Program-made: the position numbers and the translations under genes
Shown: positions 8,743 to 18,143 of the stretch, one piece after another
Position numbering within the stretch: position 1 is the stretch's first letter
Layout: every line of letters begins with the position of its first letter
The notes under the pieces: model-generated
Database searches by the model: none
Told to the model about the DNA's origin: nothing
Seen by the model: only the letters and a program-made list of their open reading frames with translations
Assembly: GCF_900218015.1 (NCBI RefSeq)
Contig: NZ_UFQQ01000019.1
Span: 1-64,000 of the forward strand
Length of the DNA stretch: 64,000 bases
Direction of reading: 5' to 3'
Origin: Rhodopseudomonas pentothenatexigens
GTDB taxonomy: Bacteria; Pseudomonadota; Alphaproteobacteria; Rhizobiales; Xanthobacteraceae

Positions 8743-9276
8743 ATGACCGAGACCGTGACCGATCCCGCCGAGACTGCACCGCCGCCGGCCGAGCGGTCGT
8801 ATCCGCGCTTCGCCAAGCCGCAGCGCGTCGCCTTCGTGCAGTCGTCGTGGCACCACGACGTGGTCGCCGGCTGCTGGGAGTCGTTCCTGCGCGAGATCGT
8901 CGAGCGCGGCATCGTCGCCTCGCAGGTCGATCTGTTCGAGGTGCCGGGCTCGTTCGAAATTCCGCTGCACGTGCAGATGCTGGCCAAGACCCGGCGCTAC
9001 ACCGCGATCGTCGCCGCCGGCCTCGTCGTCGACGACGGCCTCACCGGCTTCGTCGCCCAGACGGTGATCCAGGCCTTGATGGACGTGCAGCTCAAGACCG
9101 AGGTGCCGGTGTTCTCCGCGGTGGCGACGCCGCACAGCTTCGAGCGCGGCGAGGCCGACACCGATCGGTTCCGGCAGCACTTCGCCCTCAAGGGCGCCGA
9201 AGTCGCCCACGCCTGCGCCGACACCCTGCTCAGCCTCGAACGCCTCCGCGGCCAGGTCGCGGCGGGGATTGTGTAG
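8743..9276 (+). CDS. ribH2: 6,7-dimethyl-8-ribityllumazine synthase homologue (RibH2 type)
   Basis: 177-residue lumazine synthase homologue, the family that condenses the ribitylaminouracil intermediate with dihydroxybutanone phosphate before riboflavin. Family landmarks are SWHHDVVAGCWESFL (35-49), FEVPGSFEIPLHVQ (65-78), the TEVPVFSAVATPHSF block (119-133) and HFALKGAEVAHA (146-157), as in rhizobial type II enzymes. The loop that normally contains the catalytic histidine reads VVDDGLTGFVAQ (95-106) and has no histidine, so activity is doubtful. The ATG at 8743 is chosen because homology begins just after it; upstream in-frame codons look non-coding. Confidence 0.85.
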   Translation: MTETVTDPAETAPPPAERSYPRFAKPQRVAFVQSSWHHDVVAGCWESFLREIVERGIVASQVDLFEVPGSFEIPLHVQMLAKTRRYTAIVAAGLVVDDGLTGFVAQTVIQALMDVQLKTEVPVFSAVATPHSFERGEADTDRFRQHFALKGAEVAHACADTLLSLERLRGQVAAGIV

Positions 9277-9314
9277 TCGACAGACCTCTCCGCCGCGTAC
9301 ACAGCCTCTAGTTC

Positions 9315-9354
9315 GTCATTCCGGGTTCGCCGCTGAGCGGCGCCCCGGAATGAC
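9315..9354. repeat. Single palindromic repeat, family B
   Basis: A compact hairpin GTCATTCCGGGTTCGCCGC...GCGGCGCCCCGGAATGAC lies between convergent ribH2 and prs. It is a minimal one-unit version of family B. Confidence 0.85.
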
Positions 9355-9410
9355 ACAGGGAGAGGCTGACGATTGCGCGCGCCCCAGAATGAGGGGCGCT
9401 TGGGGAGTGC

Positions 9411-10364
9411 TCAGTCGAACAGGCTCGATACCGACTCTTCCGCCGCGGTGCGGCCGATCGCTTCGGCGATCAGGGAGGCGATGGTGATGGTGCGGATGTT
9501 CGGCGCCTTGCAGACGCCCTCGGTGGCCTGGATCGAGTCGGTGATCACCAGCTCTTTGAGCTTGGAATTGGTGATGCGGGCGCAGGCGCCGCCGGACAGC
9601 ACGCCGTGGGTGATGTAGGCGTAGACTTCGGTCGCGCCGTTGGCGAGCAGCGCTTCGGCGGCGTTCACCAGCGTGCCGCCGGAATCGACGATGTCGTCGA
9701 GCAGGATGCAGGTGTAGCCGGCGACGTCGCCGATCACGTTCATCACTTCCGATTCGCCGGCGCGCTCGCGGCGCTTGTCGATGATCGCCAGCGGCGCGTT
9801 GATGCGCTTGGCGAGGCCGCGGGCGCGGACCACGCCGCCGACGTCGGGCGACACCACCATCACCTTCGACAGGTCGAAGCGTTCCTTGATGTCCCGCACC
9901 ATCACCGGCGAGGCGTACAGGTTGTCGGTCGGGATGTCGAAGAAGCCTTGGATCTGGCCGGCGTGCAGATCCAGAGTCATCACCCGGTCGGCGCCGGCAT
10001 GGGTGATCAGATTGGCCACCAGCTTGGCCGAGATCGGCGTGCGCGGACCCGCCTTGCGATCCTGCCGCGCGTAGCCGAAATACGGGATCACCGCGGTGAT
10101 CCGGCGCGCCGAGGCGCGGCGCAGCGCGTCGGTGATGATCAGGAGTTCCATCAGGTGGTCGTTGGCCGGATACGACGTCGACTGGATGATGAAGACGTCC
10201 GAGCCGCGAACGTTCTCCTGGATTTCGACGAAGACTTCGTTGTCGGCGAAGCGGCGGACGCTGGCTTTGGTCAGCGGCATGTTCAGCCACTGCGCGATAT
10301 CGCGGGCCAGCGCCGGATTGGAATTGCCGGCGACCAGTTTGACCGATCCGTTCTTACCCGACAT
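9411..10364 (-). CDS. prs: Ribose-phosphate pyrophosphokinase
   Basis: Synthesises PRPP from ribose 5-phosphate and ATP for nucleotide, histidine and NAD synthesis. The 317-residue product matches the usual length when started at [13 protein letters not shown] (ATG 10364, preceded by a purine-rich GAGGGGGGA). It shows the divalent-cation/ATP region [14 protein letters not shown], the flexible loop after [17 protein letters not shown], and the PRPP-binding loop [16 protein letters not shown]. An upstream in-frame ATG (10406) would add 14 residues without family similarity. Confidence 0.96.
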   Translation of the reverse strand: MSGKNGSVKLVAGNSNPALARDIAQWLNMPLTKASVRRFADNEVFVEIQENVRGSDVFIIQSTSYPANDHLMELLIITDALRRASARRITAVIPYFGYARQDRKAGPRTPISAKLVANLITHAGADRVMTLDLHAGQIQGFFDIPTDNLYASPVMVRDIKERFDLSKVMVVSPDVGGVVRARGLAKRINAPLAIIDKRRERAGESEVMNVIGDVAGYTCILLDDIVDSGGTLVNAAEALLANGATEVYAYITHGVLSGGACARITNSKLKELVITDSIQATEGVCKAPNIRTITIASLIAEAIGRTAAEESVSSLFD

Positions 10365-10532
10365 CGACGCGTCCCCCCTCGGCGCGGTGGATACTACGTT
10401 CAGCATATCGGTTGACTCGCGAAATCGGACACTTTTGCGAGCGAGGTGATATCAGCCGCCCGCCAGCGATGGCAACCCATCGTGACGGTTTTCCGACGCG
10501 GATTCGACCTATGTCGCGTGCAATGGCGGCGA

Positions 10533-11141
10533 TCAGCGTGCCGCGAAACTCAGGGCTGCAGTACGTGCATCGCCGCTCGCTGCCGGGGTCGGCTCTGCGG
10601 CTGCGATCGCCGGCCCGCTCGTCGCCGGCGCCGAAGGTGTGGACGGCTGGGCTGGTAACCCGCCGTTTACCAAGCCGCTCAGCCCGGTGAATCCGGCCTG
10701 GGCGATCCGGCGCAGCACGACGTCGTCGGCTTGCCCCCATGCGTCGCGGCCGTTGCCGGCCGGTTCCTCGCCGGACAACCGCAGCGCGCGCTGCTGGTTG
10801 CGGTCATAAACGTCCCAGACCCAGGCGATGTTGGTGCGGTTGCCGCGGACCTGCGCCGACAGATAGCTGCGGACGCGGAACGCCGCGCCGGCTTCGCGCG
10901 ACACCACCGGGATGTTGCGCAGCTTAGATTCGCTGTCGAGCACCGCGACCATGCGGTCGAACACCTGCGGCGGCGGGCCGTCGATCGATTCGAACGCGAC
11001 GCCGCTGCCGCCGGCCGAGGCCATCGGCCCGGCTCCCGGGCCGCCTTCGGTGACGCAGCCGGCGAGGCCGGTCAGCAGTGCGAGCAAAAGGGCGGTGCGC
11101 ATCGTGCGCGAGGCGATCAGGCGGGGCAGGCGAGCCGACAT
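10533..11141 (-). CDS. Putative lipoprotein of unknown function
   Basis: 202 residues with a lipoprotein signal: hydrophobic TALLLALLTGLAGC gives an LAGC lipobox, so the mature protein would be lipid-anchored. The body holds a compact region near residues 50-150 (IDGPPPQVFDRMVAVLDSES...AWVWDVYDRNQQRALRLSGEE) that reads like a rhizobial lipoprotein, followed by an Ala/Pro/Ser-rich tail. A start at ATG 11102 (MRTALLLALL) would give a more typical signal peptide. The function is not known. It sits upstream of prs on the same strand with about 170 bases between. Confidence 0.7.
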   Translation of the reverse strand: MSARLPRLIASRTMRTALLLALLTGLAGCVTEGGPGAGPMASAGGSGVAFESIDGPPPQVFDRMVAVLDSESKLRNIPVVSREAGAAFRVRSYLSAQVRGNRTNIAWVWDVYDRNQQRALRLSGEEPAGNGRDAWGQADDVVLRRIAQAGFTGLSGLVNGGLPAQPSTPSAPATSGPAIAAAEPTPAASGDARTAALSFAAR

Positions 11142-11376
11142 GCAGGGTCCCGTCGAAGGCGCGGCGCAGCGGCCGCCGAACGACGAAAAGCGATATCGTT
11201 AAAATCCATTAAGGTCCAGCGAGGGACAGATCGCAGGTTAACCTTCGGCCGCCACGCGGGTCTAATTTCTCTAAAGTTTTCAATAGATTGTCGCGATGGT
11301 CGCGGCCTGGCACGTAAACGAACGTGGTTAATCCCCGTTCATCTTTGCGCTCCGACCGGCGCAGGATCGCTGGATT

Positions 11377-12150
11377 TCAGGCGTCCGGGTCCAGCACGAT
11401 GGCGTGGACGTGGCGGCCGTAGTCGGGCTCGCCGCGATGGGTGGTGCGCCGATAGGAGAAGAACCGTTCGTCCGGATAGGTGTCGAGGCCGAGATCGTCG
11501 ATCAGCCCGACGCCGGCGGTTTCCAGCCGCATCCGGATGAAGCCGCCGAGGTCGAACATCGCATGAGCCGGCCGCTCGGCCTCGACGAAGAAGGTCGCGT
11601 AAGCCGGATCGGCCGCGGTGAAGCGGGCGACGAATTCGTCGCCGACCTCGTATGACGGCTGCCGGATCAGCGGGCCGATCGCGGCGACCACGCCGCTGCG
11701 ATCGGCGCCGAGCCGCTCCATCGCGGCGAGGGTGGATTCCAGCACACCGGTCAGCGCGCCCTTCCAGCCGGCATGGGCCGCGCCGATCACCCCTGCGGCC
11801 GGATCGGCGAACAGGATCGGACCGCAATCGGCCGCGCTGGCGCCGATCGCGAGGCCCGGCGTGCGGGTGACGATGGCGTCGGCCTTCGGCCGGTTCGCTG
11901 GCGACCATGGCGTCTCGGCGACCACAACGTCCGGCGAATGCACCTGATGGACGGTGAGGAAACGCTCCGGTGCGACGCCGAGCGCTTCCGCCATCCGCCG
12001 CCGGTTCTCGGCGACCTTGGCCGGGTCGTCGTTCGAGCCGACACCTGCGTTCAGCCCGGCATAGATGCCCTCGGACACGCCGCCCTCGCGGGTGAAAAAC
12101 GCATGGCGCAGACCAGGCGCTGCGCCGAGCAGCGACGAGGTGATGATCAT
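11377..12150 (-). CDS. pgeF: Laccase-domain purine nucleoside phosphorylase-like protein (YfiH/PgeF)
   Basis: 257-residue multicopper-oxidase-like YfiH family protein; members have been linked to purine nucleoside phosphorolysis and to peptidoglycan quality control. Recognisable are HAFFTREGGVSEGIYAGLN (16-34), the histidine of TVHQVHSPDVV, the cysteine-containing SAADCGPILFADP, and GAAHAGWKGALTGVLE. The ATG at 12150 overlaps the stop of the upstream methyltransferase gene (ATGA), so the pair is coupled. Much longer open frames through this DNA run into the upstream gene and are not real. Confidence 0.92.
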   Translation of the reverse strand: MIITSSLLGAAPGLRHAFFTREGGVSEGIYAGLNAGVGSNDDPAKVAENRRRMAEALGVAPERFLTVHQVHSPDVVVAETPWSPANRPKADAIVTRTPGLAIGASAADCGPILFADPAAGVIGAAHAGWKGALTGVLESTLAAMERLGADRSGVVAAIGPLIRQPSYEVGDEFVARFTAADPAYATFFVEAERPAHAMFDLGGFIRMRLETAGVGLIDDLGLDTYPDERFFSYRRTTHRGEPDYGRHVHAIVLDPDA

Positions 12151-13286
12151 CCGTTGGTCCCCTGCCGGCGCTCGGCGGCGCGGTCGGTATCGTCGCTGAG
12201 CGCGACCAGGGTCTCGATCTTCGGATCGGACACGCCGATCACCTTGAACATCGAACCCATCGCGCCGCGGCCTTCGCCGGTCAGGCGCTGCAGCGCGCCG
12301 GCGATGTCTTCGGATACCTGCGCCGTGGCCTTGGCCATCAGCGACAGCGCCCGGGTCTCGATGCCGAGCCGCTTCAGGAACGCGCCCTGCGTCACCGGGC
12401 CGTGGGCGCGGGCGCCGACGCTCTCGGCGGCGCGGCCGAGCGCGTCGAAATCGACATGCGCGGTGAGGTCGGCGCGGCCGGGGTGCTGCAGCGGATCGGC
12501 GTAGCTGTGGCTGGCGATCGCCTGGAAGGTGTCGCCGACGTCGCTGCGCAGATGGCCGTAGTCGATGATCAGGGCTGCGCCGCCCTGGTCGCGCACCCGG
12601 CTGGCGATCTCGAAAATTTCGGCGTCCGGCCGCCATTCGAACACCGCGCCGGGCGGCGCCAGCCGCACCAGCGGCGGCAGCAGCGCCTCGAAGCCGGGGA
12701 TCGGATCGGCGGCGACGCCGAACATCAGTTCGCCCGAGGCGCCGATCTCGATCACCCGCTCGTGCCAGCCGGTTTCGCGCTTGATCGCCTGATGGATCGG
12801 CAGCACGTCGAAATACTCGTTGGCGAGAATCACCGCCGGGCCTTCGGGGACGTCGTCGAAGCTGTCGTGCCAGTGAATGTTGCGGATGCCGGCCAGCGTG
12901 GTCTGCTGCTTCTGGCGCAGCACCGGGTTGATCTCGACCAGATGCACGCTGAGCGACTGGTACAGGATCGGCAGCACCCGCAGGGCGCGCAGTGCGTCGG
13001 CCATCATGGTGCCGCGGCCGGGCCCGATCTCGATCAGGCGCAGCGCCTGCGGCTCGCCGGCGGCTTTCCAGACCGAGGCCGACCACAGTCCGAGCAGCTC
13101 GCCGAACATCTGGCTGATTTCGGGCGAGGTGGTGAAATCGCCTTCGCGGCCGAGCGGATCGCGGGTGACGTAATAGCCGTGCTCGGGATGGCCGAGGCAC
13201 AATTCCATGTAGCGCCACACCGGCATCGGGCCGGCGGCCTTGATCAGCCGCTTGATCTCGGTGGCGAGCGCGGTCTGGTCGATCAT
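12147..13286 (-). CDS. SAM-dependent methyltransferase, MidA/NDUFAF7 family
   Basis: 379-residue class I methyltransferase of the COG1565 family. Mitochondrial relatives (NDUFAF7) methylate an arginine of a complex I subunit during assembly; a similar role in bacteria is plausible but unproven. The N-terminus has the family region [32 protein letters not shown], and the SAM-binding motif is [17 protein letters not shown]. The ATG at 13286 overlaps the stop of lgt (ATGA) and its own stop overlaps pgeF, making a three-gene coupled operon lgt-methyltransferase-pgeF. Confidence 0.9.
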   Translation of the reverse strand: MIDQTALATEIKRLIKAAGPMPVWRYMELCLGHPEHGYYVTRDPLGREGDFTTSPEISQMFGELLGLWSASVWKAAGEPQALRLIEIGPGRGTMMADALRALRVLPILYQSLSVHLVEINPVLRQKQQTTLAGIRNIHWHDSFDDVPEGPAVILANEYFDVLPIHQAIKRETGWHERVIEIGASGELMFGVAADPIPGFEALLPPLVRLAPPGAVFEWRPDAEIFEIASRVRDQGGAALIIDYGHLRSDVGDTFQAIASHSYADPLQHPGRADLTAHVDFDALGRAAESVGARAHGPVTQGAFLKRLGIETRALSLMAKATAQVSEDIAGALQRLTGEGRGAMGSMFKVIGVSDPKIETLVALSDDTDRAAERRQGTNG

Positions 13287-14146
13287 GAGGCAGTCTCGCT
13301 CGGATGCGTGGCGGCCGCAGCCGCGGTCACCCGCCCGCGGCGCCAGGTCGCGACCATCACGCCGATGCCGACGATCACCATCGGCACCGACAGCAGCATG
13401 CCCATCGTCAACCCGCCCCACAGGAAGCCGAGCTGCGGGTCGGGCTCGCGGAACAATTCCCCGGTGATCCGGGCGAGGCCGTAGAAGGTGAGGAATGCGC
13501 CGATGATCAGGCCCGGCCGTTTCAATGCGCCGGCGCGGATCATCAGCGCCAGGATCACGAACAGCGCGATGCCCTCCAGCCCAGCCTCATAGAGCTGGCT
13601 CGGGTGCCGCGGCAGCGGCCCGGCATTGGGAAACACCATCGCCCACGGCACCGAGGCGTCCGCCGGCCGGCCCCACAATTCGCCGTTGATGAAATTGGCG
13701 ATGCGGCCGAGGAACAGCCCGATCGGGCCGACCGCGCAGGTGATGTCGCCGAGCGACAGGATCGGCACCTTGCGCTTCCAGCCGAACAGCACCACCGCCA
13801 GCACGCAGCCGATGAAGCCGCCGTGGAACGACATCCCGCCCTTCCACAATTCGAAAATCTCCGCCGGATGCCGGATGAAGAACTCGAGATTGTAGAACAG
13901 CACGTAGCCGGTGCGGCCGCCGAGAATGATACCGATGGTGATCCACAGGATGAAGTCGTCGAACGCTTCCAGCGAGATCGGCGACGGACCGCCCCACAGC
14001 CGCTGCCGCTTCAGGAGCATCCGGGCGTACAGCCAGCCGATCACGATGCCGGCGATATAGGCCAGCGCGTACCAGCGGATCGCGAACGGACCGATCGCGA
14101 CGGCCACCGGGTCGAACACGGGAAAGGCGACGGCGAAGAATGGCAT
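13283..14146 (-). CDS. lgt: Prolipoprotein diacylglyceryl transferase
   Basis: Integral membrane enzyme that transfers diacylglycerol from phosphatidylglycerol to the lipobox cysteine. The 287 residues contain about seven hydrophobic segments. Signature regions include [22 protein letters not shown] with the conserved histidine, and the Lgt signature [15 protein letters not shown], then HPSQLYEA. It is the first gene of the overlapping minus-strand operon with the MidA-type methyltransferase and pgeF, and is divergent from the ubiK-like gene. Confidence 0.97.
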   Translation of the reverse strand: MPFFAVAFPVFDPVAVAIGPFAIRWYALAYIAGIVIGWLYARMLLKRQRLWGGPSPISLEAFDDFILWITIGIILGGRTGYVLFYNLEFFIRHPAEIFELWKGGMSFHGGFIGCVLAVVLFGWKRKVPILSLGDITCAVGPIGLFLGRIANFINGELWGRPADASVPWAMVFPNAGPLPRHPSQLYEAGLEGIALFVILALMIRAGALKRPGLIIGAFLTFYGLARITGELFREPDPQLGFLWGGLTMGMLLSVPMVIVGIGVMVATWRRGRVTAAAAATHPSETAS

Positions 14147-14399
14147 TGTTCGTTCGGCTTAGCTCCAAAGCCGGCAACGGTACAGCGTCAATTGCCGGCA
14201 CCGGCACTGCCCCGTCCAGCCAACCGATGCTTAAATCGGCCTTGCGACGGGGGTGCGAACGTCGCAAGGAGAGGCAAATCGGACCGGGCCGGCACCGGCC
14301 GCGCCAGCCGGCCTTGAAGGAAGCCCGATCCATCGCCATTGTCACCGCAATGCCCGCTTGGCTTGCAACCGCGCACGACGCGCGACGGAGATCTCGACC

Positions 14400-14678
14400 A
14401 TGACCCAGACCAACAACCGGCTTTTCGACGAGATCGGCCGCCTGATGAACGACGCCGCCGGCGCGGCGCAGGGCGTCAAGCGCGAGATCGACGGGGTGGT
14501 GCGCAGCCAGGCCGAGAAGATCCTGCGCGATCTCGATCTGGTGAAGCGCGAGGAGTTCGAGGCGTTCAAGGAGATGGTCCGCCTCACCCGCGAGGAGAAC
14601 GAGGCGCTGAAGGCCCGGATCGCCGCGCTGGAAGCCCGCCAGGGCGGCGGCTCGGAGCCTCCGACCGCGCTGGCGTGA
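14400..14678 (+). CDS. UbiK-like accessory factor (BMFP domain)
   Basis: 92-residue coiled-coil protein of the BMFP/UbiK family, a ubiquinone-biosynthesis accessory factor in proteobacteria. The pattern is an amphipathic N-terminal half (NRLFDEIGRLMNDAAGAAQG) followed by VKREEFEAFKEMVRLTREENEALKARI, a predicted trimeric coiled coil. The start at 14400 (MTQTNNRLFDEIG) matches where family homology begins; an upstream in-frame ATG at 14253 lacks it. Transcribed divergently from lgt. Confidence 0.85.
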   Translation: MTQTNNRLFDEIGRLMNDAAGAAQGVKREIDGVVRSQAEKILRDLDLVKREEFEAFKEMVRLTREENEALKARIAALEARQGGGSEPPTALA

Positions 14679-14711
14679 GGACGCAAACGGGCGCCAATTT
14701 ACCCTGCTTGA

Positions 14712-14848
14712 GTCCCTCATGGTGAGGAGGCCGCGAAGCGGCCGTCTCGAACCATGAAGGCCGATGAGGCTCAGCCTACACCCGGGCGCATCCTTCGAGA
14801 CGCCCGCCGCCGCCTTGCTGGCGGCGCGGGCTCCTCAGGATGAGGCCG
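14712..14848. repeat. Intergenic repeat pair, family E
   Basis: Two inverted units of the TCCCTCATGGTGAGGAGG...CGTCTCGAACCATGA type, with a second half reading ATCCTTCGAGACGC...CTCCTCAGGATGAGG. The same family is at 23747-23851. With the promoter at 14871 and the hairpin at 14955 it accounts for most of the 14679-15001 gap. Confidence 0.8.
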
Positions 14849-14870
14849 TGCTCGGGAAGACTTGATTTCC

Positions 14871-14899
14871 TTGTCATTTGCGGCCTTTGCGGCTAGAAC
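14871..14899 (+). promoter_or_regulatory. Candidate sigma-70 promoter for rplY-pth-ychF
   Basis: TTGTCA (14871-14876) and TAGAAC (14894-14899) are separated by 17 bases and sit about 100 bases before the rplY start. The fit is good for an alphaproteobacterial vegetative promoter, but no experiment supports it. Confidence 0.45.
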
Positions 14900-14954
14900 C
14901 CGGCCACGTCCGCGGCCCCCGCACCCCTGGAGGCTTGCCGCGACGTCTGCAATG

Positions 14955-14980
14955 GGCCGCTTTGCGGCCTTTAACTTTTT
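14955..14980 (+). terminator. Terminator-like hairpin in the rplY leader
   Basis: GGCCGC-TTT-GCGGCC is followed by TTTAACTTTTT, only about 20 bases before the rplY ATG and downstream of the candidate promoter. It could be an attenuator in the leader or a weak terminator of upstream transcription. Confidence 0.45.
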
Positions 14981-15001
14981 ACAGATCAAGGACTTAAACA
15001 G

Positions 15002-15694
15002 ATGACGAGCGTCTTGGAACTGAAGGCGACCGCGCGTCCGAAGAGCGGCAAGGGGGCCGCCCGGGCTGAGCGTCGCGCCGGCCGTGTGCCCGGAGTGATC
15101 TACGGAGACAACCAGCCCCCGCTGCCGATCTCGGTCGAAGAGAAAGAGCTTCGCCTGCGGATTCTGGCCGGCCGGTTCCTGACCACGATCTTCGACGTCG
15201 TTCTCGACGGTCAGAAGCATCGCGTCATCCCGCGGGACTATCACCTCGATCCGGTCAAGGACTTCCCGGTCCATGTCGACTTCCTGCGGCTCGGCGCCGG
15301 CGCCACCATCCGCGTCAGCGTGCCGCTGCACCTGAAGGGTCTCGAAGTCGCCCCGGGCGTGAAGCGTGGCGGCACCTTCAACATCGTCACCCACACCGTC
15401 GACCTGGAAGCGCCGGCCGAGAACATCCCGCAGTTCATCGAAGCCGACGTCTCGACCCTCGATATCGGCGTGTCGCTGCATCTGTCGGACATCGCGCTGC
15501 CGACCGGCGTCAAGTCGGTGTCGCGTGAGGACGTCACGCTGGTCACCATCGTGCCGCCGTCGGGCTACAACGATGACAAGGCGGCGGCGGGTGCCGCGCC
15601 TGCGGCTGCTGCTGCGCCGGCTGCTGCGGCGAAGGCTCCGGCTGCTGCCGCCAAGGCTCCGGCCGCGGCGGCTCCGGCGGCCAAGAAGAAGTAA
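15002..15694 (+). CDS. rplY: 50S ribosomal protein L25 (general stress protein Ctc)
   Basis: 5S rRNA-binding ribosomal protein in its long Ctc/TL5 form. The N-terminal L25 domain runs from LELKATARPKSGKGAARAERR through the MDFLR-like segment HVDFLRLGAG near residue 95. The C-terminal beta domain covers about 95-185, and an Ala/Lys/Pro-rich low-complexity tail of about 40 residues ends in AAPAAKKK. Total 230 residues, normal for alphaproteobacteria. It leads the rplY-pth-ychF series; pth begins 21 bases after its stop. Confidence 0.97.
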   Translation: MTSVLELKATARPKSGKGAARAERRAGRVPGVIYGDNQPPLPISVEEKELRLRILAGRFLTTIFDVVLDGQKHRVIPRDYHLDPVKDFPVHVDFLRLGAGATIRVSVPLHLKGLEVAPGVKRGGTFNIVTHTVDLEAPAENIPQFIEADVSTLDIGVSLHLSDIALPTGVKSVSREDVTLVTIVPPSGYNDDKAAAGAAPAAAAAPAAAAKAPAAAAKAPAAAAPAAKKK

Positions 15695-15715
15695 TCCGGC
15701 GCGGGGTTCCGCGTC

Positions 15716-16333
15716 ATGCGGCTGTTCGTTGGGCTCGGCAATCCTGGTGCAAAGTACCAGGGCAACCGGCACAACATCGGCTTCATGGTCATCGACGAGA
15801 TCGCACGGCGTCATGGCTTCTCGCCATGGCGCCGTCGCTTTCAGGGCGAGACCGCCGATGGCGTGCTCGACGGTATGCGCATCACGCTGCTGAAGCCGAC
15901 CACCTACATGAACGACTCCGGCCGCGCCGTGCAGGAAGCGGCGAACTTCTACAAGATCGGGCAGAACGAGATCGCGGTGTTTCACGACGAGATCGAACTG
16001 CCGCCGGCGAAAGTTCGCGTGAAGGTCGGCGGCGGCATCGCCGGGCACAACGGCCTGCGCTCGATCTCGGCGCATATCGGCAACGATTATCTTCGCGTCC
16101 GGCTCGGCGTCGGCCATCCGGGCGCGAAGGAGCTGGTGCACAATCACGTGCTCGGCGATTTTGCCAAGAGCGAGCGGCCGTGGGTCGAAGCTCTGTGCGA
16201 GATCGCCGCAGACAATGCCGGGCTGATCGCCAAGGGCAAGGATTCGACCTTCGCCAACAAGGTGCACCTGGCGATGCAGGCCAAGGGTTTCTACGACAAC
16301 GACAAGGGCGAGCCGAAGGGCAGCAACAAGTAA
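15716..16333 (+). CDS. pth: Peptidyl-tRNA hydrolase
   Basis: Releases tRNA from peptidyl-tRNAs dropped by the ribosome. The 205-residue protein has the N-terminal signature [20 protein letters not shown] with the catalytic histidine, the [15 protein letters not shown] region with the catalytic-site aspartate, and [13 protein letters not shown]. The lysine-rich C-terminal tail is common in alphaproteobacteria. It lies directly after rplY and before ychF, a conserved translation-related order. Confidence 0.97.
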   Translation: MRLFVGLGNPGAKYQGNRHNIGFMVIDEIARRHGFSPWRRRFQGETADGVLDGMRITLLKPTTYMNDSGRAVQEAANFYKIGQNEIAVFHDEIELPPAKVRVKVGGGIAGHNGLRSISAHIGNDYLRVRLGVGHPGAKELVHNHVLGDFAKSERPWVEALCEIAADNAGLIAKGKDSTFANKVHLAMQAKGFYDNDKGEPKGSNK

Positions 16334-16336
16334 CAG

Positions 16337-16412
16337 CGTCATCGCCGGGCTTGACCCGGCGATCCATCTTCTCGCGAAGGAGATGGATACGCGGGTCAGC
16401 CCGCGTATGACG
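16337..16412. repeat. Intergenic palindromic repeat, family C
   Basis: GTCATCGCCGGGCTTGACCC with its inverted CCCGGCGATCCATC, then a second smaller hairpin GCGGGTCAGCCCGCGTATGACGC. It sits between pth and ychF. Confidence 0.85.
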
Positions 16413-16456
16413 CGGTACCTTAGTTGCGGCGTCGGCCTCGAACAGCAGGACATATC

Positions 16457-17554
16457 ATGGGCTTCAAATGCGGGATCGTCGGGCTGCCGAACGTCGGCAA
16501 GTCGACGTTGTTCAATGCGCTGACCGAGACCGCGGCGGCGCAGGCGGCGAACTATCCGTTCTGCACCATCGAGCCGAATGTCGGCGAGGTCGCGGTGCCG
16601 GATCCGCGGCTCGACAAGCTGGCCGAGGTCGGCAAGTCGGCGCAAATCATCCCGACCCGGCTGACCTTCGTCGACATCGCCGGCCTGGTGAAGGGCGCCT
16701 CCAAGGGTGAAGGCCTCGGCAACCAGTTCCTCGCCACCATCCGCGAGGTCGACGCGATCGCGCATGTGGTGCGCTGCTTCGAAGACAGCGACATCACTCA
16801 TGTCGAGGGCAAGGTCGCGCCGCTCGCTGACATCGAGACGATCGAGACCGAGCTGATGCTCGCCGATCTCGAGAGCCTGGAAAAGCGCGTCGACAATCTC
16901 TCCAAAAAGGCCAAGGGCGGCGACAAGGATTCCAAGGAGCAGCTCGAGCTGGTCACCCGCGCGCTGACGCTGCTGCGCGACGGCAAGCCGGCACGCTTCC
17001 TGGAGCGCAAGCCCGAGGAGGAGCGCGCCTTCCGGATGCTCGGCCTGCTCACCTCCAAGCCGGTTCTGTACGTCTGCAACGTCGAGGAAGGCTCGGCCGC
17101 CGAGGGCAACAGCTTCTCCGAGCAGGTGATGGCGCGCGCCAAGGAAGAAGGCGCGGTCGCCGTGGTGATCTCGGCCAAGATCGAATCCGAGATCGCGACG
17201 CTGTCGAAGGAAGAGCGCACCGATTTCCTCGACACGCTCGGCCTGCACGAGGCCGGGCTCGACCGGCTGATCCGCGCCGGCTACGAACTGTTGCACCTGA
17301 TCACCTATTTCACGGTCGGCCCCAAGGAAGCCCGCGCCTGGACCATCACCAAGGGCACCAAGGCGCCGCAGGCCGCGGCGGTGATCCACACCGATTTCGA
17401 GAAGGGCTTCATCCGCGCCGAGACCATCGCGTATGACGACTACGTCAGGCTCGGCGGCGAAGCCGGCGCCCGCGACGGCGGCAAGCTCCGGCTGGAAGGC
17501 AAGGAATACGTCGTCGCCGACGGCGACGTGATGCATTTCAGATTTAATACCTGA
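16457..17554 (+). CDS. ychF: Redox-regulated ATPase YchF (Obg family)
   Basis: 365-residue Obg-related P-loop ATPase that binds ribosomes and affects stress responses. The N-terminal G domain has [38 protein letters not shown] and the NVEE element that replaces NKxD and explains ATP preference. A helical coiled-coil domain (about 130-190) and a C-terminal TGS domain ([15 protein letters not shown] onward) follow. The ATG at 16457 ([14 protein letters not shown]) gives the standard length; the in-frame ATG at 16424 adds 11 non-homologous residues. Confidence 0.96.
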   Translation: MGFKCGIVGLPNVGKSTLFNALTETAAAQAANYPFCTIEPNVGEVAVPDPRLDKLAEVGKSAQIIPTRLTFVDIAGLVKGASKGEGLGNQFLATIREVDAIAHVVRCFEDSDITHVEGKVAPLADIETIETELMLADLESLEKRVDNLSKKAKGGDKDSKEQLELVTRALTLLRDGKPARFLERKPEEERAFRMLGLLTSKPVLYVCNVEEGSAAEGNSFSEQVMARAKEEGAVAVVISAKIESEIATLSKEERTDFLDTLGLHEAGLDRLIRAGYELLHLITYFTVGPKEARAWTITKGTKAPQAAAVIHTDFEKGFIRAETIAYDDYVRLGGEAGARDGGKLRLEGKEYVVADGDVMHFRFNT

Positions 17555-17579
17555 GGCTTGGATAAAAGCCTTTGAGTTC

Positions 17580-17731
17580 GTCATTCCGGGGCGCTCACGA
17601 AGTGAGCGAGCCCGGAATCTATACGTCGTAGCGGTGCGGTGACGCACGGCGGCAGTTGACGATCCTCATGCAGGGCAATCAGGCAAGGAGTTATGGATTC
17701 CGGGTTCGCGCTGCGCGCGCCCCGGAATGAC
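17580..17731. repeat. Intergenic palindromic repeat pair, family B
   Basis: Two inverted CATTCCGGGGCGC/GCGCCCCGGAATGAC units enclose about 70 bases of spacer between convergent ychF and the DUF4282 gene. Confidence 0.85.
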
Positions 17732-17764
17732 GAACGAGAGGGCGAGAGCGGCGCGAAGCAGGTG

Positions 17765-18058
17765 TCACCTGAATCCCTGCTGATCGCGGATCGCGCCGAG
17801 GTGTTCGTTGATGCGGAACACGATCAGCACGAATTCGGCGACGATGCGCGAGAACACGATCCCGACCAGGATCGAGGCGAGGCTGGACAGCACCAGGATG
17901 AAGCCGCCGAACGGGCTCACCGCCATCGTCGCCAGCCCGGAAAACACACCGGAAATCCCGAACAGCACCGTCACGGCGATCACCAGCCAATAGAACGTCT
18001 TGATGATGGTCGGCGTGATGAAACGGTCCCATTGAAACAGGTCCCGAAAATTGAACAT
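17765..18058 (-). CDS. DUF4282 membrane protein
   Basis: 97-residue small inner-membrane protein. It starts MFNFRDLFQWDRFITPTIIK, then has two hydrophobic segments (about 20-45, with FYWLVIAVTVLFGISGVFSG, and 55-82, with FILVLSSLASILVGIVFSRI). It ends in FVLIVFRINEHLGAIRDQ, the DUF4282 pattern. The function is unknown. An in-frame start at 18145 would overlap the divergent MaoC gene and is disfavoured. Promoters of both genes must lie in the 85-base gap. Confidence 0.8.
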   Translation of the reverse strand: MFNFRDLFQWDRFITPTIIKTFYWLVIAVTVLFGISGVFSGLATMAVSPFGGFILVLSSLASILVGIVFSRIVAEFVLIVFRINEHLGAIRDQQGFR

Positions 18059-18143
18059 CGGTGGTCTCCCCCAACAAACCGAATGATGGGCTTGTGATCG
18101 ACCGCAATAACGGCCACAATCGGGCCTCCCACCAGCAAATGCC

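Noticed and set aside
11377-13218. A 613-codon minus-strand open frame spanning two genes
   Set aside because: Only its last 257 codons are the laccase-domain protein; the first part is an out-of-frame reading of the methyltransferase gene.
13304-14317. A 337-codon frame antisense to lgt
   Set aside because: Arg/His/Gln-rich shadow without membrane segments; lgt on the minus strand has full family motifs.
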